A stretch of DNA of 64,000 nt, taken from Helicostylum pulchrum (Eukaryota; Mucoromycota; Mucoromycetes; Mucorales; Mucoraceae). Within the stretch, counting starts at the first letter, position 1, and every line of letters starts with the position of its first letter. A program made the translations under genes and the position numbers. The stretch covers positions 372,001 through 436,000 of the forward strand of contig JAIXMO010000017.1 of the NCBI GenBank assembly GCA_025677825.1, written 5' to 3'. Below, one piece after another: positions 31,744 through 42,282 of the stretch. The notes beneath the pieces are model-generated. The model saw nothing but the letters and a program-made list of their open reading frames with translations, was not told the DNA's origin and searched no databases.

Positions 31744-34395
31744 ATGAGTACAAGCTCCACAGTTCATACAAAACTTGATCTATCTGATAGCTCATCCTAG
31801 TAAGTAAACGCATACAGAGAGAATCACTACACAATAAACTCATAAACTCTAGTTTACCTTCTAATTTATTTCAACCAAGAACAACTTTTTTCAATCGAAA
31901 ACAGACCAGCTCTGGTATACAGCAACTACTACTACGTCGTAACCGTTTAGACTCACTTCGAATCTATGCAAAAGCTCTATCACAATTAAAACAACACTTG
32001 ACTGAACTTTCGTTACGAGAAAACAACTTTATGACGTTTCCCGGTGAGGTAGCTGTCTTGAAGAACCTGACATCACTTTCACTTGCCAATAATCGACTTA
32101 AAATCATTGAGAATGAGATGCTATCTTCTTTAATCCATTTGCAATGGCTTAACTTGAGTCACAATCAGTTGACGGAGTTACCGTTAGATATTGTTTGCTG
32201 TCATCATTTACGTGGATTAGATTTAGAAGATAATTTAATTTCAAGTAAAAAAAAAAAAAACCCTTTTTTTAGTAAAATGTATAAATGTAAATTTTTAATA
32301 TACTTTTTATAGGTTTTCCAGTGGTTATATTTTACCTTACTCGTTTAGAGGTTTTATTGATCCAAAAGAATCAAATTAAAACGATTCCTACAAACTACGA
32401 TTTCCCACCTACCGTAAACACACTAAACTTGTCGTTCAATCAATTCACGCAGATCCCATCTACGTTACTCTATAAACCACCCGAATCTCTTACTCATCTT
32501 CACCTATCCGGAAACAAACTTCGTAACCTATCACCAAAGTTTTTATCCACAGGGTATAAAAAACTTATCAGTCTGGACCTTCATACATGTCAATTAACGC
32601 GGTGCTCGCCCAAGCTCTTTGAAAGGCTCTCTAAATGTCCGGACCTCCGTCGGCTCAACTTGGCCATCAATCGATTAGCTGATCTTCCATCAGAGATAGG
32701 CCTACTGAACCAATTACAGTGGCTTAACCTCAATGATAACTTGATTTCGGTACTACCCAGTACACTGTCCGATTTAACTCATCTTGTTAAATTAGGGCTG
32801 GTACAAAACAAAATTCAAGTGTTGCCTCCGTTTATGTTTTTGCACATGCTGGAGCTTCAAAAACTGGATATTCGTAGAAACCTATTGAAGTATATGCCTC
32901 CGTCTATCCTGGCTTTAGCGCCTCGTCAAGAAGTTGATGTTCATGTCGATCTAGCTGTACCTCACTCTGTCTTTCAAAGTCTGTCAAATCCCGTGTGTAC
33001 TACGGGAGACCTTGTAGAAAAAAATTGTTTGGATGGACATCCCTATGGTGGGTCGTTACGCACGTTACTGTTTTACGAAAATCCTACAGTTGAACATGTG
33101 GATGGCATTTTGTGCGATTTAGGTGATGATCCCGGTAGTCCTGAAAGTGTACAGACAATGTCAATGGCTAATATTTACAACGTATTAAAATCCAGTCCTT
33201 CGCCTCGCACGATAAAAACTTGGCTACGACAATCATTGTTCCCGATACAAAAGAATGTCTTGCATTGCAATCATCCAAAGTTTAAACGATCGGATCATCC
33301 TATGCCAAACATGCTATCGGAAATAGACGATGAAGGAAACGAGTCTCAGGACGAACAAGATACTGAAACGGACGATGAGGAAGTAAACGCCATTCGTATC
33401 GAAACTCAACAGATACTGACGCAGGTTATGTCGTTACGTGAACTAACGTTGCGGTCCCACCTCACTCGTCGACATGCATCAAAACGATCTCTGGTACAGC
33501 AACAAAGATTAGATCAAAAACCAGATCAAGCGTCTTTATTTATTAAGCACGCACTTCCCAATTCAGTTGTGCCTACCATGATGCAGTTAATAACGTTGCA
33601 GGAAGCAAAACAGTGTGATTTTTGTGCTTGCTGGTATACGGATTCAAGGTGTCAGATCGGGTACCTGGCAAGATTGTGCAATAACAGGCTGCAGATTCCG
33701 ATTCGGTTTAATGTGTGCTCAACGGAATGCACGTTAGATGCAGTCATTCGACTATATCAAACTACCACGGATTGGCATACAAGACAGTCGTTGGCGCATA
33801 TCGATGCTACGTTATTATCACCTCCTCAACAATCTCAGGATCTGACAAGACCCGGTACGTCCGCTAATTATTGGAATGTGGGGTTATCTCGTAGTCCGGT
33901 CATTTCGGCAACAACAGTATCGCCGATGCATCGAACACTAGGTTTAGAACGAGGTGATTTAGAAGAAGAACAAGAAAATACAGTACAGTCTAACGCATCA
34001 AGTTCTACCACATTATCTACTGTTTCTACACTCTCACGTAAATTATATTATATATTTTTATGCATGTATTTTTATTCACGTTTTCTCCTTCTTTTATATA
34101 ATATATAGTAACGAGACAATCATCGTTGGCGAGGTCGTTACGAAATAGAGTAGTACAATTAGCATCCACAATTTTCAATTATAATCACGAATTATCTGCG
34201 CCTCAATTTTTACCACTTGTGTTCCCTCAAGCTACGGAAGAACCACCGTCAGTAGTATCGGTGACTACGAGAATGGTGGATGGAAGATTACATACGGAAC
34301 GCACTCAGCCTCAACTACGTTTAGCTACTCCTACGCCAAACCCTACTGCCTTTCATCATTTACCAAGAGACGCTATTCGTTTAGAAAAGTTTTAA
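31744..34395 (+). CDS. Large leucine-rich repeat protein with C-terminal Cys-containing domain
   Basis: Four exons: 31744-31799, 31853-32244, 32313-34037, 34109-34395; 819 residues, phases consistent. About ten LRRs of the typical LxxLxLxxNxL kind fill residues about 70-370 (LTSLSLANNRLKIIENEMLS, LQWLNLSHNQLTELPLDIVC, LQWLNLNDNLISVLPSTLSD). A second conserved block near 490-620 has SLRELTLRSHL, then CDFCACWYTDSRCQIGYLAR and NVCSTECTLDAVIRLY, with paired cysteines that may bind zinc. Fungal LRR proteins with this architecture are common (from memory) but uncharacterised. Between them lies an acidic stretch (DEQDTETDDEEVN). Probably a scaffold protein. Confidence 0.85.
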
Positions 34396-34677
34396 ATGGA
34401 TAGCTTCCTTTATAAATAGATTATGCTTCTTTTTCTTTTTCTTTGTGATCTACTACTTTTTTCTAGATTAAAAATATATATATATATATATATATAATCG
34501 TTTTATCGATGATATCCTTTTGCGTTAAAATATAATTTTCTGACCTGTAGCGATAACTGTGATATATAAAAAAAAGAACAATACTTGTACATAAAGTTTA
34601 ATATACAGATAAAAGCTACTATTTATGATTAATAATAGTCTAATACGCCTATGGTAAATAAGGTATAAACTTAGCAT

Positions 34678-34980
34678 TTAATCCAAATTATTTTTGCACT
34701 TCGGATTTTTGACGGTTTGTAACACAAGCGGCACAGGTTCTTTTTTATTTGAGTGCAAAAAAAACGGCCCTCTCTCCAAGCCTACGGTTGGAAAAAGGTA
34801 ATTTAGCCAATAAACGACAGGCATCGAGGAACCGAGAGTTATTTTACACATTACATGTGCTATAAAGTGAAAACATCTACTGATACCAATTTGCTTTTTT
34901 TTTGTTGCACGCTCTATTTTTTGTACGTAAGAATGATGAAATAGATGGCATGAATAAAAGCGACCATCCATTTTATCAGC
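34678..34980 (-). pseudogene. Fanzor-like gene fragment (N-terminal part only)
   Basis: Minus-strand text HLFHHSYVQKIERATKKK, then MPVVYWLNYLFP in one frame or CRLLAKLPFSNRR in another, matches the 6.9-7.1 kb relic (VQEIHKKKA, CRRLLAKLPFSE) at DNA level for about 180 bases. It then diverges (KEPVPLVLQTVKNPKCKNNL). No RuvC motif is present. A truncated copy of the same family. Confidence 0.5.
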
Positions 34981-35010
34981 GCAAGGCGTATTTATTTCTT
35001 TTTTTTAGAT

Positions 35011-35341
35011 AAATCACTTTTTCTTCCTCTTTATCTTTATTAAAATGCATACTACCATCAGTAAGTTTTTTTTATATTATATGTGTACTTTGTAATAGAG
35101 TTTATATTGTATATTCATTATGCTGCCTTTTTTTTTAGAGCTGAAAAAAAAAGTAAATTTAGCGGAACTCATGGTCTTGTGCTAGCTTATACACGAAGGT
35201 TGCTTTAGGAAGAGTTGCGTCTTTTTGAACGAAAAATAAAGAAAAAAAAATGACTATAACAAAGGTACGTGTACTCCCCAATAAATGTCACAGACTTGCT
35301 TTTTATCTCGTTCTAATCCACGTATTTGTTTCTAAATCTAG
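35011..35341 (+). repeat. Dispersed repeat copy 2
   Basis: Matches 5341-5666 over its whole length. Here the first exon keeps ATG (ATGCATACTACCATCA followed by GTAAG), but the next exon has lost two bases in GGTCTTGTGC relative to GGTCTTTTGTGC in copy 1, which brings in a stop (TAG). Confidence 0.85.
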
Positions 35342-35929
35342 TTGACGCCAAGAAAAATGCCGCTGGTATTACATCGGCTTTTAACTGTGCACACTATTCG
35401 ATAAATAACCACCTTAATATTTGGGAATATGCTAAAAGGTAAATATATATTTGTAGAAAAGCAAATGATACTAGGTGATAACAATGTATTAATAATAAAA
35501 GAACAACATTCTATATCATAAAATAAAATGTACAAACCTTATAACGAGACGATACTATCATATTCATATACATGGACGTCTTTCTTATTGTGCTTATACC
35601 TAAGGCATACCATTTTGGCGAAAAAGGAGGATCTTATTGATTGTTGTCTTTGAGCAACAATACAGCCCACCCAAATTTCCTGACAAATGTAAATTTCGTA
35701 TATTTCTTCTTGCTTATTTGTCTGTTATTTTCGCGTGTCTGTGCTACCGTGTTTCTTGCTAGTTAGAAACTGTATTTATATTTCTTCATTATATATTTGA
35801 CCAATTATCGCTGCGATACGTCTTCGTTTCTACATTTCATTCTTTTCTTTATCACAAATTAGATAATGACAGTATTTATTTTAACTCTCGCTATGAAGAT
35901 AAACATTCATTTTTACTAAGCTTTGATTT

Positions 35930-36672
35930 ATTTCTTCTGAATGGGAAGAGGAATTCAGAAAGTTTCTTTTTTATTCGACCAATTTTTGTTCGATCAGGTT
36001 TGATATCAAATGAAGATCACAAAGTCAGACTTTTATTTTTCTCAAATATTGAATTCCTTTGTTACCAATTGAAAAATGAAGATTATGAAGATTGTTATTT
36101 CAAGAGAGGACACAATACCATCTTTTGCAGACTTTTCCCTGATGAATAAAAAACCTTACTAAAATTTTATTTGGTTCAAACTACAAACACTCTATACAAC
36201 TTCCCAAATGCAAAATTGTTTCCGTATATAAAACCAAAAAAAAGACATAAAACCCATTCAATGCGAACGTGATACGGCTTTCTCCTTTTTAAATAAAGGG
36301 GAATAAATAATTAATGTTCTATTAAACAGAACATTTTATTTGTGGTATCAAAAGGGTGACAATTTTCGTTCTTTTGGTATAGGTAATAGAAATAGTAATA
36401 TACTAGTGTATAATTAACGCCGATTTTTGTACTTTAGTGATATGGAGATTTAAAACGATGAATTATTTAGAGAATAAAACACTTTTCCACGCTAAAATGG
36501 ATGTAGATACTCCCCCATCGTTCAAAAGACGAGATGTAGACATACCTGTAATGGTTTCCGTAAGGTATGTATCTTATACTTCTACCCTCCAGTTTTTCGC
36601 CAAACTAGTCAGCGCAAATAACAAAAAACGTGTAATGGAAGCAGATGAACCATTGGCTCTTACTAGGTTCTA
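35930..36672 (+). pseudogene. Internally deleted second copy of the Hsp70/actin-like ATPase family gene
   Basis: 35930-36225 aligns with about 20560-20860 (EWEEE, FRPIFVQS-like, RLLFFS, KRG...TI.CRL). 36270-36345 then aligns with about 23268-23335 (shared CTTTTTAAATAAAGGG and AACAGAACATTTTATTTGTG), so about 2.4 kb present in the other copy is missing. The last exon (after TTTAG near 36436) reads MNYLENKTLFHAKMDVDTPP and ends ADEPLALTRF. Frames are broken upstream. Confidence 0.7.
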
Positions 36673-37439
36673 AAACTGTAACATAAACCATTTACTTTGT
36701 TAAGTATAGTTTTTTAACCAAACATTGCAATTCTTCTAACAATGACACTTATTTTAAATAAACCCCATCCAGTATAGTTTAATTATGAACTTTTTATTTC
36801 GGGAGGGGGTTGATACACACATTGGGCTCTTACGATGCACCTGGATTTCTTTGTTCTATAGTGCGACTCTCTTGCTATTACCAGTGATACGGCTGTACAT
36901 TATCCCTATTTTATTCCTCTTTTTAGCTTTTTTATTGAAAATCTTGCGCACCACTAGGTTACAATATTGGCCTTACACTATTATCCTGTATACGCATTTA
37001 GTTGGACTAAAAAATCTAGTAAACAAAAGCAAATTTATTTTCTCGCGGTTGTGATGTTCTTGGACTAAATAAAATATAAAACCTTAATTACCACAATAAG
37101 TACTACATGTCAGAGAGATTAAAGACTTTTTGAAAAACATTTTTTATATAAAGAAAAACAGCTTCTTTATTATTATTATTATTATTATTTAAAAAAAAAG
37201 TTACTAGTGCTTTGGCCTTTACAATAAGGAATCAAAAAAAGTTTCCAAAGTGAAAGTTTTCCAAGACTAACCACGAGGAGGTACACTAGCTGAAGTCTCG
37301 TCACGTTCATACATATACGTGAAAAAAATATATATACATGTATCTAAATATAAAAATAAACACACATAAATATAAAAAAAAAAAGATGATGATGCCAAAG
37401 GATAAGTACCCACAACAACACAACTACTTAATGACACTG
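36673..37439. other. Duplicated 3' flank and AT-rich spacer
   Basis: 36683-36826 repeats 23718-23862 (shared AATGACACTTAT and AACTTTTT..CGGG followed by TTGATACAC). The frame 36785-37054 is very hydrophobic (LLLLPVIRLYIIPILFLFL) but starts in the duplicated non-coding flank. A (TTA)n tract lies at 37167-37190. Confidence 0.45.
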
Positions 37440-38340
37440 TTTTCCTTAGAGAAGACTACCGAGACGGGAGCCATCAATCCAACCTCCCTACGATATCCGC
37501 ATGGTTGGTGTGCCATTACACGCAGGTTAAAAGGGGGACTGCACGAACCGCTCGTAAACGAGGACGAGAGAGAAGGAGACAGAACCCGCCAAGGCAGAAT
37601 ATACTCGCCAGAAATCAGAATCATCAAAAGTTGGTCATTGCTTTTACAAACCCATTGACATTACTGGCAATATCCAACAAAAAGAACGAGTCAAATCGCT
37701 AAAGTTTTTTTTATCAGAAGACTGAATACCTCCAACTACGACCCTTTCGATATCCGTATGGTTGGTGTGCCATTACACGCAGGTTAAACTGCACGAACCG
37801 CTCGTAAACGAGGCAGGGGAGAAGGAGATAAACAGCTCGTCAAAAAACCACTTTAGCAACCGTTCTGTCCTTTTGCTTTCAAAAGCCAGTAAAACTACAA
37901 ATAGCGGTATTTCTAAATGGGTTAGAATCAGTTTAGAAGCAAAAATAAAATAAAAAATCACTTACCATCATATTAACAACAACAAATACTGACAATGTCC
38001 ACCAAAAGAACGAGTCAAACTGCTAAAGTTTTTTTTTATCAGAAGACTGAATACCTCCAACTACAACACTTAGCGATATCCGCATGGTTGTGGATGCCGT
38101 TTCAACCAGGTGAGAAAGTCTGCATTAACTGCTCGTAAACGAGGAGGGGAGAAGGAGATAAACAGCTCGTCAAAAACCACTTTAGCAACCGTTATGTCCT
38201 GTTTCTTTCAAAAGCCAGTACAATTATAAATAGCAGTGTTTCAAAGGGAGGAGAAAGAAATTATATTCTAGAGAAATAAAAAAAAAAAGGAATGGATCAG
38301 AATCAGTTTAGAAGCAAAATAAATAAAAATCCCATTTACC
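37440..38340. repeat. Three imperfect tandem copies of a roughly 320-base unit
   Basis: Landmarks recur: GATATCCGCATGGTTG-like at 37492, 37748 and 38073; CTCGTAAACGAGG at 37550, 37800 and 38132; AACGAGTCAAA..GCTAAAG at 37683 and 38009; CAGAAGACTGAATACCTCCA at 37715 and 38040. Copy 1 is shorter or more diverged. On the minus strand copies contain intron-like GTAAGTGATTTTTTA...CCCATTTAG, so the unit may be a transcribed, spliced non-coding or short-peptide gene. Confidence 0.75.
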
Positions 38341-40896
38341 ATTCTTTCCCGTCATATTAACAACGAATACAACAACTGCAACACCAGCACCAGCAGCACC
38401 AGCACCAGCAGCAGCATTTACCGCTATAAACAGACATTATGATTAGGTTTAAATATTTATAAGTAAAGCAGTTTAAATCCTTACCTTTTAATAAAAGGAA
38501 CAATCACCACAATACAAAAGGATAGAGTATTTGTAAGAAGCATCTTAAAAAGCATTATACTTATTAGTTCAGAAAACTAAAAAGCTTTTTTTTTTAGCTC
38601 ATTGTACTCAGGGTTTGGTTCATTACAGAAGAAAAAACCCCTTTAGATGCTTAATGTTTTAAAATGATTGACATTAAAGCTAATAAAAGTGAAATGACAA
38701 GAAGTGAAGGTTAAAATAGGGTTTACTTGAATGTTTTTAGAAGTGTTTATGTAAAATTACATTTGTACCTGATAACATGCATCTGTCAAATAAAGGGGAT
38801 CATATTTGTGTCAAAAGAAGCATTTTGTAACACAATAAGCTATTACAATACCCGCCACCAAACTGAATGTCTAGTTTCAAAATATCTCCATGAGCAACAT
38901 TAGGCATATTAGGCAGTGTTTAGCAGTCGACTTTCAGAGAGAACAACAATGTGTATTGTACATGTTGTAGAAATTAGAAGACATGAAGAGAAAAAAGGTT
39001 AAAAAAAAGGTAAAAAAAAGGTTAAAAAATGAAAAATCAGTAGCGGAGTCTTTCTTTTTTTTTGTGCCTGCAAAAAAAAATGCCCTGCCTGGATTTAATA
39101 TCAGCTTTTTTTTTTATTCCAACGTGAAGAAAATAATACGACTACAGTTAATTAAAAGAGGATAAAGAAAAGTAATTTAAGTTTTATAATCTGTAAACAT
39201 AGTTTCCGCGCTGACAATTCGGTATCATGGCAAGTTTGATCCGTATCTCTGCAGAAATCGACTGTCTAAAAAACAACTGGCCCAGTTACAAAAAAAAATG
39301 TAAATCACTTTTTGTAAACAATTTAATCTTCAATCTTTTCCTTTGCAAACTAGACATTTTAGAGAGGTGTAGAGATGTAGAATTTACTTTTCATCTTTAT
39401 GTAAATTGATTGAGATGTTTAAAGTAAATCTAGTTCAATAGATAAAACCTTACACTTCAATAAAGTTTATACTATAGTCGTGTACCTTTCCAGTTTTTCT
39501 TCTTGAACGTGGATATATATAAGATGGCTTCAAAAACAACAGTTTGTACCCGTAATGTCAATGGCTACACGATATTATTGAATTGCTACTACCTGTAATC
39601 ATTATATCCGTTGTTGTTAAATGAGGTTGTGTGCGTGTTATTTTTTCTTGGTTCTTAAGCAAAAAAAAAAAACTGATTTCTACTGGAATCATACATTTGG
39701 TTTATACGATTTTGTGCAAACCATTATATTAAATATCCCATTTATAGATTAAAAGAACGGTTCATATAAAAAGGTACCAAATATATTAGTTTACCAGGAA
39801 CAAAATGATCCATTTATTATTAGTCAATGCAGACCGCATAATCTAGGATTCAAGTAATTATAAAAAAAAATGCTCTTTATTATTTATGGAACAATAAAGC
39901 CCCCTTTTTAAAAAAGTAGGTCTCTTTTCGTTTTATTGATACATGGATTTGTTCGATTTTGACGGCACCTTTTTTCCCCTTTACTGGTGTAACTCTATAT
40001 GAAAATCACCAACAGTGCAAAAATTAAGAATCTGTAGAGAAGTAGAGATAGCAGTTTCAACGCGTGACGATACTGATCGATACAGCGATACAACGATAGA
40101 TGTTTGTGATATCTTTCTATTGCTTCAACGGTCGATTAAAAAAATGTGGTATCTGTTTGCTGCTGTAGTGCACATAACATTACGCGCCTGAAAAAAAAAA
40201 TTATGCGTGCAGCATCGAACCTGCCATAAGTCGATCAAAAATAACGTTTGGCACACGAATGTAGTACTGTTGTATGGGGATCTTAATTACCTAGAGACTT
40301 AATACAATCTTATTCTTTATTTCTCATAAAACTATTATTATTTTATAAAGGCAGAGAGTGGTACAGGATAAAACTCAACTTTTCACAAACGAGAGTTTTC
40401 TCCAGGGTCTTCGACTTTTTACTATCCTTTCTTTTTACTAAGGCAGGCCTGCGGTTCGGACCGTCCAAACTCACCTTATCACAGTACCATTATTTTTCTT
40501 TTTTTTTTTAGGTCCTTGGCATAAAGGAAATCAAAAGTGAGACAGTTTGGATCTGCCGTTTGGGCCCACAAAAAAAAAAAAAAAAAAAAGCTTGTGTGAG
40601 AGCTGCAAAAAAAAAGTTCAAAGAGCAGTTGAAAACACACCAACTAACAATGTTAACAACCAATCACATAACAAAGAGTACAAATAACTGCAATACCGCA
40701 AAAAAAAAAAACTCACTTTATTACGTATAAAAAAAACTTCTTTTCGTTCTCATCGCAACCAAAGGTGGCAATGATTAACAGGATCAACCGCGAGAAGGTA
40801 GAAGTTTGTCTGATCCCAAAAGGTAAAAACAACAAATTGTCAGATTCCAGGTTAAGGTAAAATACAACAAGTCGGGGATGTCCCCCTTTCTAGTGG
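38341..40896. other. Gene-poor 2.5 kb
   Basis: On the minus strand around 38370-38545, an exon-intron-exon shape reads MLLTNTLSFCIVVIVPFIK, then a GCT/GGT repeat tract (38377-38420) that would code for Cys/Trp in the spliced phase or Ala/Gly in another. Otherwise only A/T runs, a short frame at 39227-39409 without features, and a poly-A tract near 40570-40588. No RNA gene identified. Confidence 0.35.
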
Positions 40897-41046
40897 GCTT
40901 GGCAAAAAACGACCGTGGTATCGATTTCGCTGTGCAATTAGTGCGAAAGATCAAATGTTTTCAGACCAAGAGCTTGGCAAAAAACGACCGTGATAAGCCG
41001 ATTTCGCTGTGCAATTAGCGAGAGTTCAAGTGTTCTTAGACCAAAA
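40897..41046. repeat. Two tandem copies of a 75-base unit
   Basis: GCTTGGCAAAAAACGACCGT occurs at 40897 and again at 40972; each is followed by CGATTTCGCTGTGCAATTAG and then a TCAGACCAAGAGC or TTAGACCAAAAGC end. Just upstream, GGGGATGTCCCC (about 40874-40885) is a short palindrome. Base composition is less AT-rich than the surroundings. No known RNA recognised. Confidence 0.8.
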
Positions 41047-41373
41047 GCGAAGCATTCCCTTTTGCAAGTAACTTCAAACCACATTACCCTGCTCAGACTC
41101 GCTTCCTGGCAACCTCCTACGTCCAGAGCGCTGTAAAGAAAAAAAAAGGAAAAAATAAATAATTTTTGTTTAAATATCCCAAAATAATGCCGTTCATGAA
41201 CTAGCCAAATTTGCTATTATTCCAAAAAGAATAGTATATTTCACCTACAAACAAAACAAAAAAAACCTACAAACAAAAATATTTGGTAATTTCACGTTAC
41301 ATTTTTACCCAAGTGGCGAGCACCAAAACAGAGAATAATTTTCCTGCTTAATTACTCTGGGAATTTAATAATA

Positions 41374-42282
41374 TTAATTTGTAATTTGTTTGCGAAGTTT
41401 CACAGTTTTGATATTAAGAGCCTTCAATGGACCAGCCAATGAATCTCTGTACATTTGGATCAAGTCTTTCTTAGTTTGGACGGGTGACACCAAAAAAAAG
41501 GGAGACTGATTTGTTATGAACAACAAATACTTTGTTATGAGCTCCTTTTTACCAGAACCAAAGAAACCACCGGTCGCCAAGAACTCGACATGACCAAAAC
41601 GGATGGAGAATTCAAAATACTCTTTTCCAAGTGCCGTTTTCGTTCGAACAAATGCAATTGCTTTTTCCTGGTATCCAGTCTTCGACTGATCCGCACAATC
41701 ATCCACCGCATTGTGATGAAGGAAAGCAGAGAAACTCGTCACAAAAAACCAATATTTCTCCAACACCGCAATCGACTCCACCAATCTTGCTGCGTACGTA
41801 CCAATCAGCTCGGATGCTTCTGCCTCATTTAAATCCGTACGCTTGATAAGATTGTCACCTTGAAAATCATTTTCCCAATAACCATACCCCTCACAGTCAA
41901 AGAGGGAGGTATCCACAGAGCAAAGTACTTGATCTAGCTGGTGGTTGGCAATGATGGTGATATTGGTCATTTTATCATTTTTAACAATGATGGTAAACAA
42001 ATCCAAGAGGGCAGGTTGAACTACGAACGTGACAGTCTTCTTACCAACAGCTTCCAACAGAAACAGCGCAAACCCCGTTGAACACTCTTCACGTTGCAAA
42101 ACAAAAGAACTATGTTTTCTCAACTGCAAAGCAGTGATGGTTTTTTGGACAACCAACGTGTGGTTAGTAGGCGCTGCACATACACTCCAGTAGCGTTGAC
42201 AAGCCAACGCAAAAGAAGCTTTATTTACTTCATTCAACAAATCGGCTATGTATAAAATAACGTCAGGCGTTAAGAAAGACAT
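41374..42282 (-). CDS. F-box-like hypothetical protein
   Basis: 302 residues, single exon, ATG at 42282. The N-terminus (MSFLTPDVILYIADLLNEVN, then SFALACQRYWSV) fits a degenerate F-box that would dock to Skp1. The rest has no repeats: CEGYGYWENDFQGDNLIKRT, YFEFSIRFGHVEFLATGGFF, and a C-terminus ending IKTVKLRKQITN. No domain recognised beyond the F-box. The frame is unbroken and codon use is mixed, in contrast to neighbouring relics, so it is probably a real gene. No introns. Confidence 0.7.
   Translation of the reverse strand: MSFLTPDVILYIADLLNEVNKASFALACQRYWSVCAAPTNHTLVVQKTITALQLRKHSSFVLQREECSTGFALFLLEAVGKKTVTFVVQPALLDLFTIIVKNDKMTNITIIANHQLDQVLCSVDTSLFDCEGYGYWENDFQGDNLIKRTDLNEAEASELIGTYAARLVESIAVLEKYWFFVTSFSAFLHHNAVDDCADQSKTGYQEKAIAFVRTKTALGKEYFEFSIRFGHVEFLATGGFFGSGKKELITKYLLFITNQSPFFLVSPVQTKKDLIQMYRDSLAGPLKALNIKTVKLRKQITN

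Noticed and set aside
36785..37054. 89-residue hydrophobic frame resembling a membrane protein.
   Set aside because: Its start lies in the duplicated non-coding flank shared with 23718-23862, and AT-rich DNA readily gives hydrophobic frames.
37440..38340. CRISPR-like array because of regularly recurring words.
   Set aside because: Units are about 320 bases, only three copies, and the host is a eukaryote; this is an ordinary tandem duplication.
40441..40500. tRNA-like B-box word (GCGGTTCGGACCG) followed by a T run.
   Set aside because: No matching A box, no cloverleaf pairing and no acceptor stem could be drawn.
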